Positions 9,207-20,739 of a stretch of DNA of 64,000 nucleotides are shown one piece after another. The first letter of the stretch is position 1. The number at the start of each line of letters is the position of its first letter. A model generated the notes under the pieces. That model made no database searches, was not told the origin of the DNA, and saw only the letters and a program-made list of their open reading frames with translations. Source of the DNA: Diplonema papillatum (lineage: Eukaryota > Euglenozoa > Diplonemea > Diplonemida > Diplonemidae); contig JAPJBO010000784.1 of the NCBI GenBank assembly GCA_030068145.1, positions 1 to 64,000 on the forward strand, written 5' to 3'. The translations under genes and the position numbers were made by a program.

Positions 9207-12200
9207 CTCGCTCCGCGCAAACGAATGATGTGCAAGGTCGCCCGAGAGACAGTCCGTGATCGGCTGGTCCGACGCTTCGGATACAGACTGGGCGGGCTGT
9301 CCTGCAGGCGCCCCACCGCTCGCTCCGCCAGTTTCTGAAGGACCTCCTCCGCGTCCTCTAGAGAAGAGCACCGGCCATGGGAGGGGTGGGTGAGGAGGCA
9401 CACCTGCGCCATCTTCCCGGCAAAATCGCGCGCCAACACCACTGCGCTCTGGGTGCCGACTCTGTTGAACCGCGAGGACAGTCGGGTGGAGTCGTGGAGG
9501 GTCCCGTTCACGTACACGACGCACGACGTCGAAGTTGCGACGGCGATGACGTGCGTCCACGAGTGTGCCGGGACGAGGCCCAGGGCGCGCGTCCTGCAGC
9601 CGAGGGACAGGATGCCGACGGACAACTGCCCGTTGGCGTGGAGTTTGACGTTGCCGCCCTCGACCAAGTCCTCCACCAGCGTCGCTGTCCGGAAGCCGTT
9701 GGTCTCCGCCACCGGCTCATCGGGGTTGAAGAAGAGGGATACCGCCCATGTCTTGTAGAAGATCGGCGGGTTCAGCAGGCACGTCCGCACGTCGAACGCG
9801 GCGTCCACCTGCGACATGCACGTCCGCCCGTCAGGTAGCGTCATAGGCTCCCGGAACAGCGCGAACGAGTTGTCCCAGTGCGTGGCGTTCCCGGTGAACG
9901 TTTCGCGAACGATCGCGGACCGGCTCGTGAGGTTCTGGTAGAGGTACAGCGCGCTCGCCGCATCGAAGTCGTAGACGTAGTCGCCGAAGTGCCCGTCGAA
10001 CGCAACGCAGGCTGACGCCTTGCCGCAGTCTCGCAGTTCCACGTCGAACTGGTCGGTCAGGTCGACGGCCCCGCCCGCTTCGGCCTCCAAATGCGCGAGC
10101 TGCACGGGCGTGTCCGGGTACTCCTCCCGCTGCTCGAACGTCCCGCTGAGGCTCCCGTCCTTCAGCAGCTCCGTGCGCCGCAGGTACCGGCCGAGCCCCG
10201 CTAGCGGGACTACCGGGATGTTGTCGAACGTCAGCAGCCGGGTCGTCGCGTAAAGGCTGACGGCGGACATCTCGAAATACGCGGACCGGACGTCGACCAC
10301 GTTGCACGAGAGAATCGTGTTCTGGTCCCCCGAGTCGTAAAGAACGAGGATCATGTTTTTCAGCAGCTCGTTGTCTTCGATGAGACCATCGAACGCGGAT
10401 GACAGGTCGTCGATCCCGGTCTGCGATTCGATGGCGCCGTGGTAGTCGCCCTCCGCGTTGTAGATGGGGGACACTACGGAGATCGGATGCGTGCTGTCGT
10501 ACCAACGCGGGGTCGACACGCGCGTCACGTACCAAATCATGTCGCCAGCCGCGTAGTCCTTCGAGAGGTCGAGCCCACTCCCGAAGGACCCCCCGAGACG
10601 ATCCTTCATGTCGTACTCATCCTGCTTCGCGGCCAGCCGGAAGGTCATCGAATGGCTCCCCGCGTCGAACCCTTCGTTGATGAGGTACGGGTAAATCGCG
10701 CCGTTCTGCGTGACGGTCACGTGCGCGAGCCCGTCTCCCCTCTCCGCGTCCGAGCGGTCGTCGGTGCGGTAGAACTTCGTGTCGGAGGAGATCGAGGCGA
10801 CGTACAAGAACCGGCGGGTCGTCTCGACTTGCGTGGACCACGCCCGACTCCTCCGGGTTTGCACTTGGGTCCAAAACGGTGCCCATTGCTCGGCGAACGC
10901 TTCGTAGGACCCGTTGTAGCGGTAGAACAGCGACAGAGTCGCTGCGTTCGCTTCCTCGCCGGAGTCGAGCATGTGCTCGACGGACGACAGGGCTCCCGAG
11001 ATGATCGTCGTGCGGAGCTGTGAGCCGAGGTCGTTCACGTTGCGCGCCGCCGTCGAGTACAGGACAGAGACGGCGGTGTCCCCGTTGGAGATCGCGGCGT
11101 CCGCCGCGTCGTTGCCCGCTTGGAACGTGAACACGAATGCGACGGTGGCAGTGAGCACCAGCAGCGTGAGCGACAGCCCGGTCGACGCGACGCTCAGCGG
11201 CACCGCAAACGACCCGCTGTCCTTCTCCGGCGCGAACTGCGTCTGCCTCCGGACGTGTCCAACGATCTTCACCCCGACAGCAGCCGCCAACCCGAGGGTA
11301 AACAGCAGGCAGACCACCACGGTCGCGGACCACTCCCAACCCGCCGTCAAAGCGACCACTTCGCTCGCCCTGTCGCCTTCATCCCCGTCGTCAGCGGCTG
11401 GCTCGACGTACGGCTCGTACGGAGCCCCCTTTGCGAGCTTCCCGTCGAGCCTGTACGCCGTGACGCCCGACGCGAGCGCGAAGCTGCTGCCGTGGTCGGT
11501 GAACGTCTTCTTGATCTTCACCGACGACTGCGAGTCGTTGGCCGAGTGCACGGGGACCTCGATCCCGTTCGACATCCCGGCGGTCGGGTTGCCCACGACG
11601 GTGACGCCAGCGACGCCGTGCGCGACCGCGTTTCGGATCGCTTTGGTGCCGATGCACGTAGCGGGCTCGTCGAAGATGATGTGCATGCCGGACGTTCCCG
11701 CGAAATCGGACTCCTCGCACCCTTCCCCCGGCAGGTCCGCGAGGTACACGAGCTCCAACGACTCGTACGGGAACTCGCTCTGCGCCCAGTACACCATCTC
11801 GGGCTTCCTCGGTAGCAAGTCGCTGGAGTGCAGACAGAATGCCAGGTCGGTTCTATCCCCCAGCGGGGTGAACTCCGAGCTGCAGTACGCGCAGAGCCTG
11901 TTCGTTTCGTTCGCGACCTGCCGGCACCCAGAGATACCCGGCAGCGGGCACTGCTCCCAGAAGTGGTCGTGCGGGACGGTCGGCTCGCCGCACTGCAGGG
12001 TGATCTTTCCCTGCAGCGCGACGCCGGCCCATCCCAGCTCCAGCAGCGGCCAGCCGTACTGCCGTGCCGTGGCGAACCCGAGCATGTCGCTGAACGACTC
12101 CGCGCCGCTTCCGCCGATGAGCAAGTCGGTGTTGTAGTCCTTCGACGAGTCGACGATGATCGCGGCCGCGGCGCCCGCGTTGTTGGTGTAGTTGTACTTG

Positions 12201-12694
12201 CCGAAGAAGTAGCAACCGCCGCGGGGGACGAGCACAATCTTGCCGTCAAAGACCTTCCCGTCGCCGGCCACTTGGCTCTCGAAGTCTTCGTCGGAGCAGG
12301 CTTGCGCCCGGATATCACCGGGCGACGTCCCGGCGACTTCGATGTCGAGTGTCTTCCCGTTCATGGGGTGGTTGAGATCGATGTGCCCATTCGACTCAAA
12401 CGGGGTGATCAGGTGGTCGTTCAAGCAAATCTTCTGCCGGTACTGCGGCGGCTCGGTGATCTCGAGTGACAGCGGGCAGCCGGCCCCCTGGCAGACCTGG
12501 TGCAGCGCCCAGTTCTCCGCGTTGCAGATCGACTCCTCATACGCCTCCCCCGAGCTCGGATACCCGAACCGGGCCGACAAATAGTGGTCCGCGAAGATCG
12601 TCTCCCCGATCAGCTTCCTGCACTCCGCCGACGAGCCCCCGCACTGCGGGATCCCTGCCAGCGCCCCACTCGCGAGAAGTATCTCGAGCAGCAT
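9207..12694 (-). CDS. Receptor N-terminal part: signal peptide, two PA-like domains, two TMs, Cache sensor, LamG-like domain
   Basis: The open frame encodes 1,162 residues before a strong donor (GAG|GTAAGA at 9207/9206); without splicing it would stop immediately. A signal peptide is at 1-14. A protease-associated-type domain is at about 110-235 (GKIVLVPRGGCYF, AAAAIIVDSS) and a second PA-like region at about 300-415. Transmembrane helices are at about 455-478 and 497-525. A Cache-like extracellular sensor is at about 526-795 (WYVTRVSTPRWYD, SVVSPIYN) and a LamG/concanavalin-like fold at about 960-1110. The topology is N-terminus out, short cytosolic loop, then a large outer sensor. The missing third TM, HAMP and cyclase regions are found at 2317-3689, so these are probably exons of one receptor of ~1,600 residues. 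The start has a good upstream 3' splice/trans-splice site at 12753-12754. Confidence 0.85.
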
Positions 12695-12752
12695 TTTTCG
12701 GACTACCCCACTCTCTCTCTCTATCTCTCTCTCTTTTTCTTTAGATCTTTAT

Positions 12753-12800
12753 CTGTTGGGGGAGGAAAAGGGGACGGGGGGTGTGACGGGGGGCGAGGGG
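12753..12800 (-). promoter_or_regulatory. Candidate 3' (trans-)splice acceptor before the receptor start
   Basis: In the minus sense a C/T-rich tract runs into CCCCCAACAG, with AG at 12754-12753. A purine-rich leader of 58 bases then precedes the ATG at 12694. In Euglenozoa such a site usually marks spliced-leader addition, but a cis intron in the 5' UTR cannot be excluded. Confidence 0.5.
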
Positions 12801-15183
12801 GGGTGGCTGTCTTTTCTTCTACCCGACGGACCCCGCGAGGTAGGATAGGAGGACGGAAAGATTCGAAGGATGGCAAACTTGCCAAGGGTCGTGTGTTCTT
12901 CTTCTTTCTTTCTTTTTTTTTTCTTCTTGTTGTTTTTCTTTTTGTTTGGCATACTGTTTTTTGGGTCTCCGTGTGACTGCCGTTTTTCGGAAGGGGGGAA
13001 AGCGTACTCGGATTTCATTGCCCACGACTATCTTCGGTGTTGGTAAATCTTCCAATGCAATGCACATCGTGACACGTTTGGTGAGTGTCTATCTTCCTCC
13101 GCAAACAAAGGGGCGGCACCTGGATCCGACCGGGACGGATCAGGTAGGCGAACAGCGGCATCGTCCCGGCTACAAGTGTGACGAGGAAAGTCTGCTACAC
13201 GGGAGCCAAGCTTCACGTGTTCGGCGGTCCTGCAGAGTCACGGGCCTACGAAGTGAACCCCAAAGCATCAAGGTGGTGTACATTCGGGCTTCCGGCACGC
13301 TGAACACGAGCCCCGTAGAGACGGTCCACCAACGGACGGGGTTGTGCCATTATATCAACTCAACTTTCGCCTCAAGAACACGAGCCCCGTAGAGACGGTC
13401 AACCAACGGACGGGGTTGTGCCGTTATGCTAACTCAACCTTGGACCAAGCGACCGTTAATCCTTTGCCCCGAATCGGACTTCGTCTGCTCCTCGTAAGCG
13501 GAGGAGCTTGCCCCGCTTCGTCCGACGTACTCGGCCACAGAAGGGGAACATGGAGAGCAACGCATTTTTTCTTTTTTTGACTGAACCCATTTTTTCATTT
13601 TTTCGCTCGTTTTTCTTCACTTTTTTCGAACGCTTCGGCCTGGCGTCTCCGTTTGGCACAAAGGGATGGTTCCACGCGCATACGTTGGTACTTGTGTTGC
13701 TGACGATCGACTGGATTTGCCGTGTTGTCGTTCGACTTTCGTTCCTTTTCTGTCTGGGATTCCTTTTCTGTCTGGGAACCGGTGTTGTCGTGCCTGGGTT
13801 GGGCAGGGAGGGCCACGGCCCTTTGTATTCGAACTTCGTGTTGTGTTCCAAGAGGCGGCGGCTCTGTGGACGAAGTGGAACGTCCCACCGCTCTCTCCGC
13901 GCAGGACGGACAGCGGCGGGATGATCCTGAACAAAGCCTCCGGGAGGAAACTATTTTTTGTTTCAGGTTCAGCCCGGTGTTCGCTGTAAGACCGGTGGCC
14001 CAGTCATGTTTCAAAACTGCCTCTGGGCAGTTTTTTTTATTTCGACGCTTGTCAGGCGTGTGGCTTTTTTTACTAGTGTTCGTCTTCCAGGGGTTTCAGC
14101 GCAGGCAGCCACGACGTACACAATGGAGCTTACCTGCAGCCTGGATACGGCCGAGTCGCGAGCTCCCTCCCCAGTTGCTGAGTCAGCTCGTCAGAATGGC
14201 GTAAGGAAAGAGTTCTAGGCATGACCCATCTGGGTTGAATGGACCAAGGTTCGTGCAAAATGCCGTCCGTAGCTGTTCGGTTATCCTTCGGCTGGCTGAG
14301 GCATTTGTGCCTTATCTGCTGTGGCTGGGTTGCTTCTGACTGTGTGCAGGATCCTTCCCCGAACAAAAGGATTGGCTCCAGTCGTTAGCTATCAATATAT
14401 GATAGCTGCCGCCTTTCCTTCTGGACATCGCGACATTTCTGGATAATTTCACCCGCCGCTGTGCCGCACCCTCGTGCGAGGTCGACACTCCAACTGTATG
14501 TCGTGCGCGAACTTGGCATTGAGTTCATCGAGCTCGGCTGAGCTGAAGGCTCGCACCGTCCACGCAACTTGTGGAGGCTACTGGGCGTCTCGGCAGGCCC
14601 ATGCCAACCAAGTGGGCTTCAGTATTTTCGGCGGTTTTCCTTCCCCTGGTCAGGGCGGTTCACTCCCCATGTTGAGTTTTTGTTCAGGTTTTCACTGGAT
14701 TTCTTGGTCAAGCACCAGCTGGCACAGCCCTTTCTATGAATCAAAACATCAAAGTGACCCAGGAAAAAGGTGCGGCTGGTCGTTGTCCATTTCATCACAC
14801 GTTCGTACTGGCCATTGTGTGCCAGCTGGATCTACAGCATGTTAGCTCAGTGTCGTCGCTCGGTTTCGGCTCCGGACGGTATTTAGGGCGCATGTGCAGT
14901 GATTGGGCAGACCGCTGTGACACCAGGAAGAAAACACAGCCAGGTGGGAGGCAGGTAGGGCCTGCCTGGCTGCCCTGGCACGACAACGCTGCTGGTCACT
15001 TTTGACCCAAATATGACTGGTCAGCCGGTCTTTTTTGCCCCAAAAATGACCGGTCATAAATGACGGGTCATCAGTTTTCAGCAATGGATTTTTTTAGTCA
15101 TAGATGACCGGCTTTTTTCTTAGCGCGAGCACTGGTTCAGCCAGGCAGAACACATCGCGCATGTTTAATAAGAGGGTCGAGTC
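12801..15183. other. Long non-coding stretch with short repeats
   Basis: No gene supported. Visible items are: a segment at 13200-13280 resembling the RIF1-like intron (35010-35112, opposite strand); a 74-bp direct duplication at 13302-13375 and 13376-13449 (core AGACGGTC.ACCAACGGAC); a T-rich stretch at 13560-13800 with a doubled CCTTTTCTGTCTGGGA; and several short TGACCGGTCA-like palindromes at 15000-15120. Open frames here have biased composition and no recognisable family. Confidence 0.5.
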
Positions 15184-15236
15184 TTTTTAGAGTTAAAGTT
15201 CGCTTGAAATTCCGGGGGTTTAGGGTCTCCGTGTGA
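15184..15236 (+). repeat. Short dispersed motif (AAAGTTCGCT...GTCTCCGTGTGA)
   Basis: A ~50-base motif with AAAGTTCGCTTG, then CCGGGG, then GTCTCCGTGTGA. Related copies are at 27165-27220, at 38819-38870 and 39560-39610, and in part at 40320-40360, 12962-12985 and 3722-3732. Its nature is unknown. Confidence 0.55.
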
Positions 15237-15543
15237 CCGTTCATGAATGGGTTCTCTTAGAGCAAAGGGCTATGTGGTTACGGGTTGTATATTGCGTGCA
15301 CGCTTTCGTTATGGGTTATGGCTAGCCATGTCCGGGACTGTTTGTGACCGACACCAAGTACATTCCTTCGTGGAGTGTAGTCTTGGGCCCCCCACGTTCT
15401 ACGTGTAAGGCGACTACATTGTAGTCTACAGTGCCCCCGTGTTTAAGATGGATACCCCCCTTGATTAAGATGGATACCCCCTTGATTAAAATGGATACGC
15501 CAAAACCCGAATTATTCATCCATCTTATGCACGGGGGGGGGTA

Positions 15544-16095
15544 GGTAAGGGGCAAATACAATACAAACACAATGATTTGTTCTTCGCTTAGTGTGTTGTT
15601 TTGTTGTTTTCTCACTCAGGACTTTTGACCTGTTGTGTTTGTGTGATTTGTCGTGTAGGGGTAGACCCGCATGACCTCACGTCCGTTCAACACGTGGTTA
15701 CAGCACCTGGGATCCCTTCTGTTCTTTGTCGGGCAGCATCGTCGAGAATTTCCTTTCAAACTGGCGCTTATGTGGGACTGGGACCCTCGGGTTCTCTCTA
15801 TTTTTCATCGCGTGGGTGTGCGCACCTCGTGCGTTCGCCGAAGCTAGTCGTGGCCCGATAAACCCGATGTGCCCTGAGTAACTCACGCATTCCTCTAGAC
15901 TGGGTTCTGGCTTAGAGGCGTTCAGCCATAATCCATCCAGTGGTAGCATCACGGCACTGTCCGATCGAACAACCGTAGATACCAGGGACTAGAAACGGGA
16001 GTTCCTCTCGTACTACCCCGTTTTGCTGTCGGAATGCGCTGGCCCGATGGGATCTTTCTCTCCATCAGAGGGTAAACCAACCTGTGTGCTGGAGT
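15544..16095 (-). pseudogene. 28S rRNA 3'-end fragment with its 3' flank
   Basis: The reverse complement contains the LSU rRNA sarcin-ricin loop AGTACGAGAGGAAC (16014-16001). Conserved downstream sequence follows (GGCTGAACGCCTCTAAG, GGAATGCGTGAGTTACTCAG, CGGGCCACGACTAGCTTCG) to about 15838. The part from 15830 to 15544 continues in the 3' direction and is duplicated at 58695-58925, so it is probably the LSU 3' end plus spacer. Only this end of LSU is present, so it is a fragment. Confidence 0.85.
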
Positions 16096-16119
16096 GCTTT
16101 GCCTAAACATTAACTTCCC

Positions 16120-16345
16120 CCACCCGAGTTAACGAGCGAAGTCCAAGGTGAGACGACAGCAATACGGGGTAGTACGAGAGGAACTCCCGTGTCTCGTCCC
16201 TGGTATCTACGGTTGTTCGATCGGACAAGCTACCACTGGATGGATTATGGCTGAACGCCTCTAAGCCTGAACCCAGTCCAGAGGAATGCGTGAGTTACTC
16301 AGGGCACATCGGATTTATCGGGCCACGACTAGCTCCGGCGAAGGG
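16120..16345 (+). pseudogene. 28S rRNA 3' fragment, inverted relative to the neighbour
   Basis: The plus strand carries the sarcin-ricin loop AGTACGAGAGGAAC at 16171-16184 and runs to CGGGCCACGACTAGCTCCG at about 16338. It forms a head-to-head inverted pair with 15838-16027, centred near 16090. Small differences, such as GGACAAGCTACC versus GGACAGTGCCGTGATGCTACC in the other arm, show the arms have diverged. Confidence 0.85.
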
Positions 16346-16469
16346 CAACTTCCAAATTCACATCCAGATCCCGAGTCTAGCGGGTGGAGTTAACAGTGCG
16401 GCTCAAAGCAACACGCCAATCCAATGTAAATCCGGTGCGACGGTGCGACACCCACAAAAACAGGTGATC

Positions 16470-16580
16470 ACACTGGATTTCACACTGGATGCGGGTGTCG
16501 CACCGGATTTCACACTGGATGCGGGTGTCGCACCGGATTTCACACTGGATGCGGGTGTCGCACCGGATTTCACACATGGA
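16470..16580 (+). repeat. 30-bp tandem repeat
   Basis: Three full copies and a partial copy of a 30-base unit containing CACACTGGATGCGGGTGTCG. As 30 is divisible by 3 the array is open in several frames, but no protein family is recognisable. Confidence 0.9.
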
Positions 16581-16689
16581 TTTGTGTCCACACGCGCAAG
16601 AACGGACCGCATAGTTTCATTCGCCCACCCGGTGCTGGAACACACCGTGCATGCATGTTCCATGCTGGCACCGAGTCTTTTTCGAGGAA

Positions 16690-16966
<277 letters not shown>

Positions 16967-17034
16967 AAAAGCCAAGCGGGTTTTTGCCAACAGGCTACTA
17001 CTTCCACGAGCACATGACTCCGTATGGAATGAGG

Positions 17035-17125
17035 ATATCGATCGACATCGTCCGATGTTTCGATACGCACAATTTCTTAAGAGTATCAAAAAACATCGGT
17101 CGACGTATCGACATGACCGTGTATT
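17035..17125. repeat. Imperfect inverted repeat
   Basis: ATCGATCGACATCGTCCGAT at 17037-17056 and its near-complement ATCGGTCGACGTATCGACAT at 17095-17114 could fold into an imperfect stem with a ~40-base loop. No function assigned. Confidence 0.5.
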
Positions 17126-18559
17126 GCACTGTATAGTGGATATTGGAGCACAAGAGGGAATGAAACTGAGGCGCCAGGCACTTCGAAGGCCGGGGCCGCG
17201 GGACGACAGAAGCAGCTGCAGCATTGCTGTCGCAGTCTATACTCAGTGGGACGTTGATCGCCGGTCATTGACTGGATGGTATTCGAGTGTCCCCCCGGGG
17301 GCGTCATGGTTCAACTAAGTGCGTATGCTGTTGGTGTTTAGAAGACACGAGGCGCGCAAGGCACTGGCACCGCATCGAAGGGCAGACACCGCACAGACAG
17401 AGCACAGTGGAACATCACGCACCTCACGTGTTGGAAGCAACGCCATAACGCCATTGCGGCTTATGGAGACAGTGACCGTGTTTGTGTCGCTGTTTGCAGG
17501 TGCCCTGCATTGCCGACGTAACCGGCGTTGGTGATGGCCCCCCTCGGCTCGTCGTTGCACCAGGAGGACTGACACAGAGAACGAGTGCCCACGGGGAAAC
17601 AGGTTCTCATTTTTTAGTGCAAGTTCACTTCCCACACTGGCGGACTTCACGTGCCGCGGGGTGGACCTGTTGGTCAAGTGCGAAACACACAAAGACCGCA
17701 GGAGCACACAGCAACTCCCCTCCAAACCCCTCAGCCTCCGGGGTGACCATTGTCGTGAAGGTTACTTTAGGGTATATCGCATACCAGTGTGCGTATCGTA
17801 TCTGCGGTAGTGGCAGTACGTGTCGCTTTTTGTGTTGCCGCTGAGCATTACCGACGCGCTCTGTACACTCATCGCCCGGGCCAGCCATCAAGAGGGCCCA
17901 CTGGGCTCGCAGCACACCTGAGGCGGAAAGAAGGAGTGCCTCATAGGTGCGCGGAGGCATTTGCGGTGTGGGTGCACCACGAGAGACATGTGAGCATGAA
18001 AGGAACAGAGGACGAGCTAGGGGGCGAAGCTTGTATGAAGCTGGAGGGCTACCGCGGCATAGCAATAGTTGCCGAACTCCCCAAGCAGCCGGAGACGAAA
18101 CAAGTGCAGGGGGCAGGAGACGTTGTTCCGCCTTCTTCTTGTACCTTCGTGCAGGAGGGGGCACAAACGGGCCCAACTCGGCCATCCGAGACTTCAGTAC
18201 ATTCTGGATGCAGGGCCAGATCCCTATCTACAGGGGTTTAGAAAGATTTTCAAAGACTCTCTCTTTTTTTGAGGTGGTAAATTCCCCCCCCGATGGGTGG
18301 GCCAATCCTCAAACTGCGGTTTTTGAACTCTCTTTTCTATATTCTCGTGCAAGACTTTCCCGGGCTGGGTCAAGGAATTGCACTTTTCTGCCGTTCAGGG
18401 TGCCAGGGGTTAAATTTCTGGTCTCAGCTCTCCCGGGTTTCTTGCAGTCAGTTCGCATCAGCCCTTTTTGTAGTGCAGGTGTGGGAACGGAGAGCTGTGC
18501 TGCTTCGTGATGCAAAACTGATGGCGAACAAACGTAGAAGACCGTGCCGATAGATATCG
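17126..18559. other. No gene recognised
   Basis: Mixed-composition sequence without a convincing open frame, RNA gene or known repeat. Short frames exist on both strands but none shows a domain or a consistent codon bias. Confidence 0.45.
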
Positions 18560-19060
18560 TGTGTATGCCACGAACTTCTCCGCGAAATGGGGATTCGCCC
18601 CAACCCGGAACCGGCTTTTACACAGCACTGCACTGCTCAAACCGGGGGAGGAGGGGAGTATTATCTTCCGGTTGCAGCCTACTACTGGTTTTAGAAATCG
18701 GGAAGCCGGCCCTAAGTCAACCCAGAACCACAGACTGGTGCAGTTCCGGTTTACCGGTTGGTGTCTTCGGATCGTTTCTTTCTTGCTTGTGAGGACGTAA
18801 AGCATGGATCTGGTGTTCGGCAGGCGTGCGGAGGAAAACGTAATCGCGGCAAACCCCTCGGGAAGTCCTGTAGGAGTCCAGTCCTGCCAGAAGCCGGTTG
18901 GATAGTTCAACCCGGACCGGCAGATAAGGCACTGGTGCGTTTCCTGTTTACAGGTTGGTGTCTTCGGACCCCCGTCATTATTTTTAGAGCGAAAGCTTTT
19001 CTTGTTTGTGACGTAACGTATGAATCTGGCACCAGGAGGGGTTGTTGGGGAGGACCTCTC
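18560..19060. repeat. ~197-bp degenerate tandem repeat
   Basis: At least two, perhaps three, diverged units. The block with GGTTGGTGTCTTCGGA recurs at 18756 and 18953, flanked in both by ACTGGTGC on the left and by CTTG.TTGTGA..GTAA on the right. Confidence 0.7.
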
Positions 19061-19799
19061 CACGCGACAACTCCTCAAAGATGTCCCGTGGGCGTCGAGT
19101 CCCACCGATACTAGGAAATCGTGCGATCAATCGAGGGAATTCCGCTAGGTGCAACGGATGCCCGCCAGGATTTTCCTCGGGCACCGGCGGCAGGGACCTC
19201 CTGGGTTGATCTCTCACACATGGTGGGCCACCTCGGGGAGAAAGTCTTAGTTTTGTCTTCAGGCGCTACTTGCCTCGGGGGGGGTCCCCATTGTACGTGA
19301 GCCCTTGTTTTCCCCATTTTCTCAGTGTCAGCGGAGAAAGAAGCTTGACTCTGGTCAGACCTCGTGCAGCGGCACGAGAGGCAAAGGATAGGTGGGCGGG
19401 CCGCAACGATGAAAGGTTGCTGCTCTCTTTGTTGTCGCTACACTTACTCGGAAGTCTCATTCGGCTTGGTAAGCTCTACAGGGGCAGCCTCCTGACAGAC
19501 CAGGCGCACATCGCTGTCCTGTCTGCAGAGTATCCTTTTTGTATCCCTGCTGCAGGAAGGCCAACACACGGTGACCTCCTGCCGCGGAAGATGGAGGTGG
19601 ATGACGGTGCAAAAGCAAAGAAAGGTGTACTTTGCGCACACTTTTTTTGCCAACAATGTTCGCCAGTTTCTGAGGCTCGAGTGCGTCTTGGAAGGCGGGG
19701 TGAAGAAGATGGAGGGAAGGAACAGAAAGCGCAAGTGACTACGGCGCCGGCAGAATTGAGTGGGCATGCCCTATCCTTGCGGCGGGCGGGCAGTTGGAA
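19061..19799. other. No gene recognised
   Basis: Intergenic sequence; open frames on the plus strand (19270-19812) show no recognisable domain. I see no clear repeat or RNA gene. Confidence 0.4.
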
Positions 19800-20735
19800 A
19801 GTGGATTCATGATGTTGATGCCACTGGCTACAAGAGTAGCCAGCAGAATCAAGGAAGGTAGCTCGTGACTCGCTTTCGAGACGGCTGAACAGCAAGCTCG
19901 TGAAGGGGGCACACGTGAGCGTCTTAGCAGCCAGCAGAATCAAGTGTCACGAAACTGGCGAAGCAAGGCCCGAATGGGCATGTCCGCTGCTTACGCGACT
20001 GTTGGCAAGCGGCTTCATGATGCTGATGCCACTGGCTACGAGACGGCTGAGGGCGGGCGTGACGTATCCTTGCGCGGCTGTTGGAAGAGAAGTTCGTGAC
20101 GCGCCCCACTGCTTGCGACTTGCTTTCGAGACGGCTAAACAACAAGCTCGTGGAGGGGGCGCATGTGAGCGTCTCAGTAGCCAGCAGAATCAAGTGTCAC
20201 GAAACTGGCGAAGCGAGGCCCGAATGGGCATGTCCGCTTCGTACGCGGCTGTTGGAAAGCGGTTTCATGATGTTGATGTCACTGGCTACGAGACGGCTGA
20301 GGGCGGGCGTGACGTATCCTTGCGCGGCTGTTGGAAGGTAGTTCGCGACGCGCCCCACTGGTTGCGACTCGCTTTCGAGACGGCTGAACAACAAGCTCGC
20401 GGAGGGAGCGTCTTAGTAGCCAGCAGAATCAAGTGTCACAAACCCGTGGCATCAGCGTCACGAAACTGGCGAAGCGAGGCCCGAATGGGCATGTCCGCTT
20501 CGTACGCGGCTGTTGGAAAGTAGTTCATGACGTGGACGACACTCGGGTTGCGACTGGCTTTCAAGGCGGCTGACACAGCAAGCTCATTGTGCGCACGTAC
20601 TGCTAGAGATTGGCAGTGGACGACGACGAATCCTGACACTTCACGCGAAGCGAGCCCCCGAGTAGACGACACAGGTTGCGGCTGCCTTTCGAGACGGCTG
20701 AACAGAATGATGCTGCAGAGTGGCAGGGGGCGACT
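19800..20735. repeat. Degenerate tandem copies of the PLAC8-1 3' coding end
   Basis: Units of about 240-250 bases recur, with AGCCAGCAGAATCAAGTGTC at about 19930, 20180 and 20420. Each contains subunits such as GCGCGGCTGTTGGAAG followed by TCATGATG.TGATG and CGAGACGGCTGA. These match the end of the adjacent gene on the plus strand (CGCCGGCTGTTGGAAGGC, TATGACGTTGATGACG, CCGAGACGGCTG, 20795-20868). The copies are frameshifted and lie directly downstream of the gene in its sense. Confidence 0.75.
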
Positions 20736-20739
20736 GAGA

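Noticed and set aside
13508..13924. Plus-strand membrane protein
   Set aside because: The hydrophobic frame reflects T-rich low-complexity sequence with short duplications.
15660..15760. 5S rRNA gene
   Set aside because: A short resemblance (TACAGCACCTGGGAT) does not extend to the A, IE and C box pattern; the context fits an LSU flank better.
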